A stretch of 64,000 nt of DNA from an uncultured Eggerthellaceae bacterium (GTDB taxonomy: Bacteria > Actinomycetota > Coriobacteriia > Coriobacteriales > Eggerthellaceae), in NCBI GenBank assembly GCA_947566075.1, contig CANOIM010000004.1:121786-185785 (forward strand). The letters are read 5' to 3'. The notes below the pieces were generated by a model. That model saw only the letters and a list, made by a program, of their open reading frames with translations, did no database searches and had not been told where the DNA came from. The position numbers and the translations under genes are program-made. This document shows, piece after piece, positions 62,523-64,000 of this stretch. The stretch's first letter is position 1. Each line of letters opens with the position of its first letter.

Positions 62523-62720
62523 CTAGTCCATTGCGCTCTTCCCGCTGGCGATCCAGTCGTCAAGCTCTTTGCGCTTGAATCGCCAGAGCTTGCCCACGCG
62601 ATGGGCTGGGAGGTCTTCATTCTTCTTTATCCAGCTTCTGAGAGTGACCGGCTTTATACCTAGGTACTCAGCTGCGTCCTCGATTCCTATGTAGGCTTCT
62701 TCTGTCTTTTGCTCTTCCAT
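62523..62720 (-). CDS. Small excisionase/MerR-type DNA-binding protein
   Basis: The 65-aa protein AYIGIEDAAEYLGIKPVTLR-SWIKKNEDLPAHRVGKLWRF is a typical helix-turn-helix of the excisionase (BldC/MerR-like) class ending KRKELDDWIASG. It precedes hsdM by 50 bp with a promoter box 50 bp upstream, so it likely regulates the type I operon. It could also be the leftover excisionase of a lost element, as it is the last gene before guaA. Confidence 0.85.
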   Translation of the reverse strand: MEEQKTEEAYIGIEDAAEYLGIKPVTLRSWIKKNEDLPAHRVGKLWRFKRKELDDWIASGKSAMD

Positions 62721-62769
62721 ACTTGGTCTCTCTCTAGCTTGCGATCAGAAGTTTAGGCTACGAAAAGTG

Positions 62770-62775
62770 ATTATA
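62770..62775 (-). promoter_or_regulatory. -10 box of the type I operon
   Basis: The minus strand reads TATAAT about 50 nt upstream of the small HTH gene. No clear -35 is seen; the surrounding DNA is AT-rich. Confidence 0.5.
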
Positions 62776-63303
62776 AGTAACAGTGCGTTATATTTCGTGA
62801 TATTTGATGACATAAACACCTGCATAAGGCTTTACGACTATCAAGGTTTCCTGAATGGCGCTATAGCACAGTTGGCTTGCACTTAAAGCGATGTCGGTTT
62901 TGTGCCTTTACGACGCTAAAAAGTTTTCACCTCAGCAAGTTGGGATTAAACGCGCTTGGAGACGACTCGATAGGGGAGTAAAACAGGAAACGTACTGGTA
63001 AAAAAACTATGCTGATTGGCCTTGCGTAGCAAATGCTTAGAAATGTCAACTCGGAGAGTTGGGCGCAAAGATACACAATCCATCACTATGCAACCATCAC
63101 GTATTTCAACGACCAGAACGAGAGTCGAAGGGTGCGTGAGCTGAAGAGCCTGAGGCGCTGCAGCCGGTTTCGGATCAGGGGATTCAGATAAGCAAAGAGC
63201 TTTTCATCCGAGAGAAAGGCTTTCAAGGACGCGGAGACATTTTTACCAACAGGCATATCTACCTGGCAAAAAGGATGCTTCGTTCGAGTGATGGGAAGCC
63301 AAC

Positions 63304-63579
63304 ATGAACGATAACAACATTGACCCAGATGGCCAGTCAACAGAAGAAATGCGCAACCAAAAATGGTTTAGCATAACTATTCGATGTCAGCAGAACCAGC
63401 TTCAGAAAGTCGAAACACAGAAAGGACAGCAACAGCAATATAACAGGCATAGGCGCAATGAGCGAGATACAAGGCCAGACAGTGTAAAGCATGCAGCGAT
63501 AAGCATAATTCTGCACTTCGGTGTGGGGCTGGTCCTGCTCTTAGTTGAATCGTATTTAAGGTGCTTCTTGGGTATTTGA
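63304..63579 (+). CDS. Possible small protein with C-terminal membrane segment (91 aa)
   Basis: The frame starts MNDNNIDPDGQSTEE six bases after GGGAAG and ends with a hydrophobic stretch (AAISIILHFGVGLVLLLVES). The polar, Gln/Arg-rich centre has no known motif. May be spurious. Confidence 0.25.
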   Translation: MNDNNIDPDGQSTEEMRNQKWFSITIRCQQNQLQKVETQKGQQQQYNRHRRNERDTRPDSVKHAAISIILHFGVGLVLLLVESYLRCFLGI

Positions 63580-63773
63580 GACTGAAGTACCTTTAATGTA
63601 TAAAGGGTACTTAAACTGGGCCATTTTGGAGGGCGAGTCCACTGAAGGATCATCCTAGCAGAAGCGCTTTCTAGCATTTTTAAGTGCTTTGTTCGCTAGA
63701 AGTAAATATGCTGGCAGAGTTGATTGGCTTTGTTTTCTGTCACATACTGTTCCGAGGCACATTGCCTCTTGCT

Positions 63774-64000
63774 CTACTCCCACTCTATCGTTGCCGGCGG
63801 TTTGCTGGTTATGTCGTACGCTACCCGGTTCACGCCGGGGACCTCGGCGACGATGCGGGAGGAGATGCGGGCCAGCAGCTCGTAGGGGAGCTTGGCCCAG
63901 TCAGCGGTCATGGCGTCCGAAGACTCCACCGCACGCAGGATGATGGGGTAGCCGTAGGTGCGCTCATCCCCCATGACACCCACGCTGCGCACATCCGGCA
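63774..64000 (-). CDS. guaA: GMP synthase, 3' end
   Basis: The visible 75 codons end the GMP synthase dimerisation domain: [39 protein letters not shown] and the highly conserved terminal [14 protein letters not shown]. The frame runs on beyond the window edge. GuaA aminates XMP to GMP. The 3' end of guaA is a known integration site for genomic islands, and the island-like defence genes begin immediately downstream here. It contains the only GCCGGC that I found in the window (63793-63798). Confidence 0.95.
   Translation of the reverse strand, partial: PDVRSVGVMGDERTYGYPIILRAVESSDAMTADWAKLPYELLARISSRIVAEVPGVNRVAYDITSKPPATIEWE

Larger units (their letters stand above)
62721..63773. other. 1,053-bp gap between the type I operon and guaA
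   Basis: No well-supported gene. Features seen: a -10 box at 62770-62775; GCTTTACGAC and CCTTTACGAC 77 bp apart (62829, 62905); a short hairpin CAACT-CGGAG-AGTTG near 63047-63061; a weak plus-strand frame at 63304-63579; and AAGTACC/GGTACTT arms at 63585-63612. The guaA end is followed by GAGGCA-ATG-TGCCTC on the minus strand. The region probably holds the island junction, but no direct repeat of the guaA end was found. Confidence 0.45.

Noticed and set aside
63750..63790. attL/attR direct repeats of the guaA 3' end
   Set aside because: GAGTGGGAGTAG was not found again in direct orientation; GCGGGAGTAGAGAG at 46124-46137 is on the other strand and only partly similar.
1..64000. CRISPR arrays, tRNA, rRNA
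   Set aside because: No regularly spaced direct repeats, cloverleaf-like segments or rRNA-like stretches were seen.

Overview
The window looks like chromosome from an anaerobic actinomycete of the Coriobacteriia, most likely family Eggerthellaceae. This is inferred from the gene set, not from a marker gene: a soluble DMSO-reductase-family operon with small ferredoxins and MFS carriers, moderately high G+C with strong Shine-Dalgarno sites in the core genes, and lower G+C in the inserted blocks. No rRNA, tRNA, CRISPR array or intact transposase was found.

Layout. (1) 1-1.8 kb: end of a sulfatase-like gene and a GIY-YIG/AlkD fusion. (2) 1.86-4.85 kb: an AT-richer cassette with an NgoMIV-type restriction enzyme, its C5 methyltransferase and an HNH nuclease. 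(3) 5.1-8.1 kb: a small protein and a UvrA paralogue. (4) 8.1-18.1 kb: a minus-strand operon encoding a zinc ribbon, an MFS carrier, two large molybdopterin oxidoreductases each followed by a two-cluster ferredoxin, an FKBP isomerase, a second MFS carrier and a LysR regulator. It resembles the soluble catechol/polyphenol dehydroxylase loci of gut Eggerthellaceae. (5) 18.5-34 kb: ordinary core genes (split TrkA + TrkH + KdpD-like sensor, ClC, MsrAB, VOC-nitroreductase, permease, membrane-anchored phosphatase, glycerol kinase with an in-frame stop, a large membrane protein, a VWA protein). (6) 34-36.5 kb: a macro-domain protein and a YefM antitoxin / decayed YoeB / PBECR-like nuclease cluster. 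(7) 36.7-62.8 kb: a defence island with an HsdR-N nuclease-like protein, a DRT-type reverse transcriptase with a hairpin-rich upstream region, unknown coiled-coil and glycine-rich proteins, a GIY-YIG-like protein, an McrBC pair with a long coiled coil (CoCoNuT-like), and a full type I system (HTH, HsdM, HsdS, HsdR) continued by a YgjP-type and an ImmA/IrrE-type metallopeptidase. (8) 63.8-64 kb: the 3' end of guaA, a known island insertion point.

Between the defence genes lie unexplained repeats: a ~245-320 bp repeat present twice, a palindrome family with 15-16 bp stems and 5-nt loops, a 48-bp repeat containing GGATGCATC or GGATGCGTC, and the C-terminal remnant of a REP-associated transposase. 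The most promising observations are the reverse transcriptase with its structured upstream region, the palindrome/repeat family, the near absence of GCCGGC (the predicted site of the NgoMIV-type enzyme), and the antitoxin/nuclease re-pairing. All functions are from reading protein sequences and motifs by eye; no database search or structure prediction was run.
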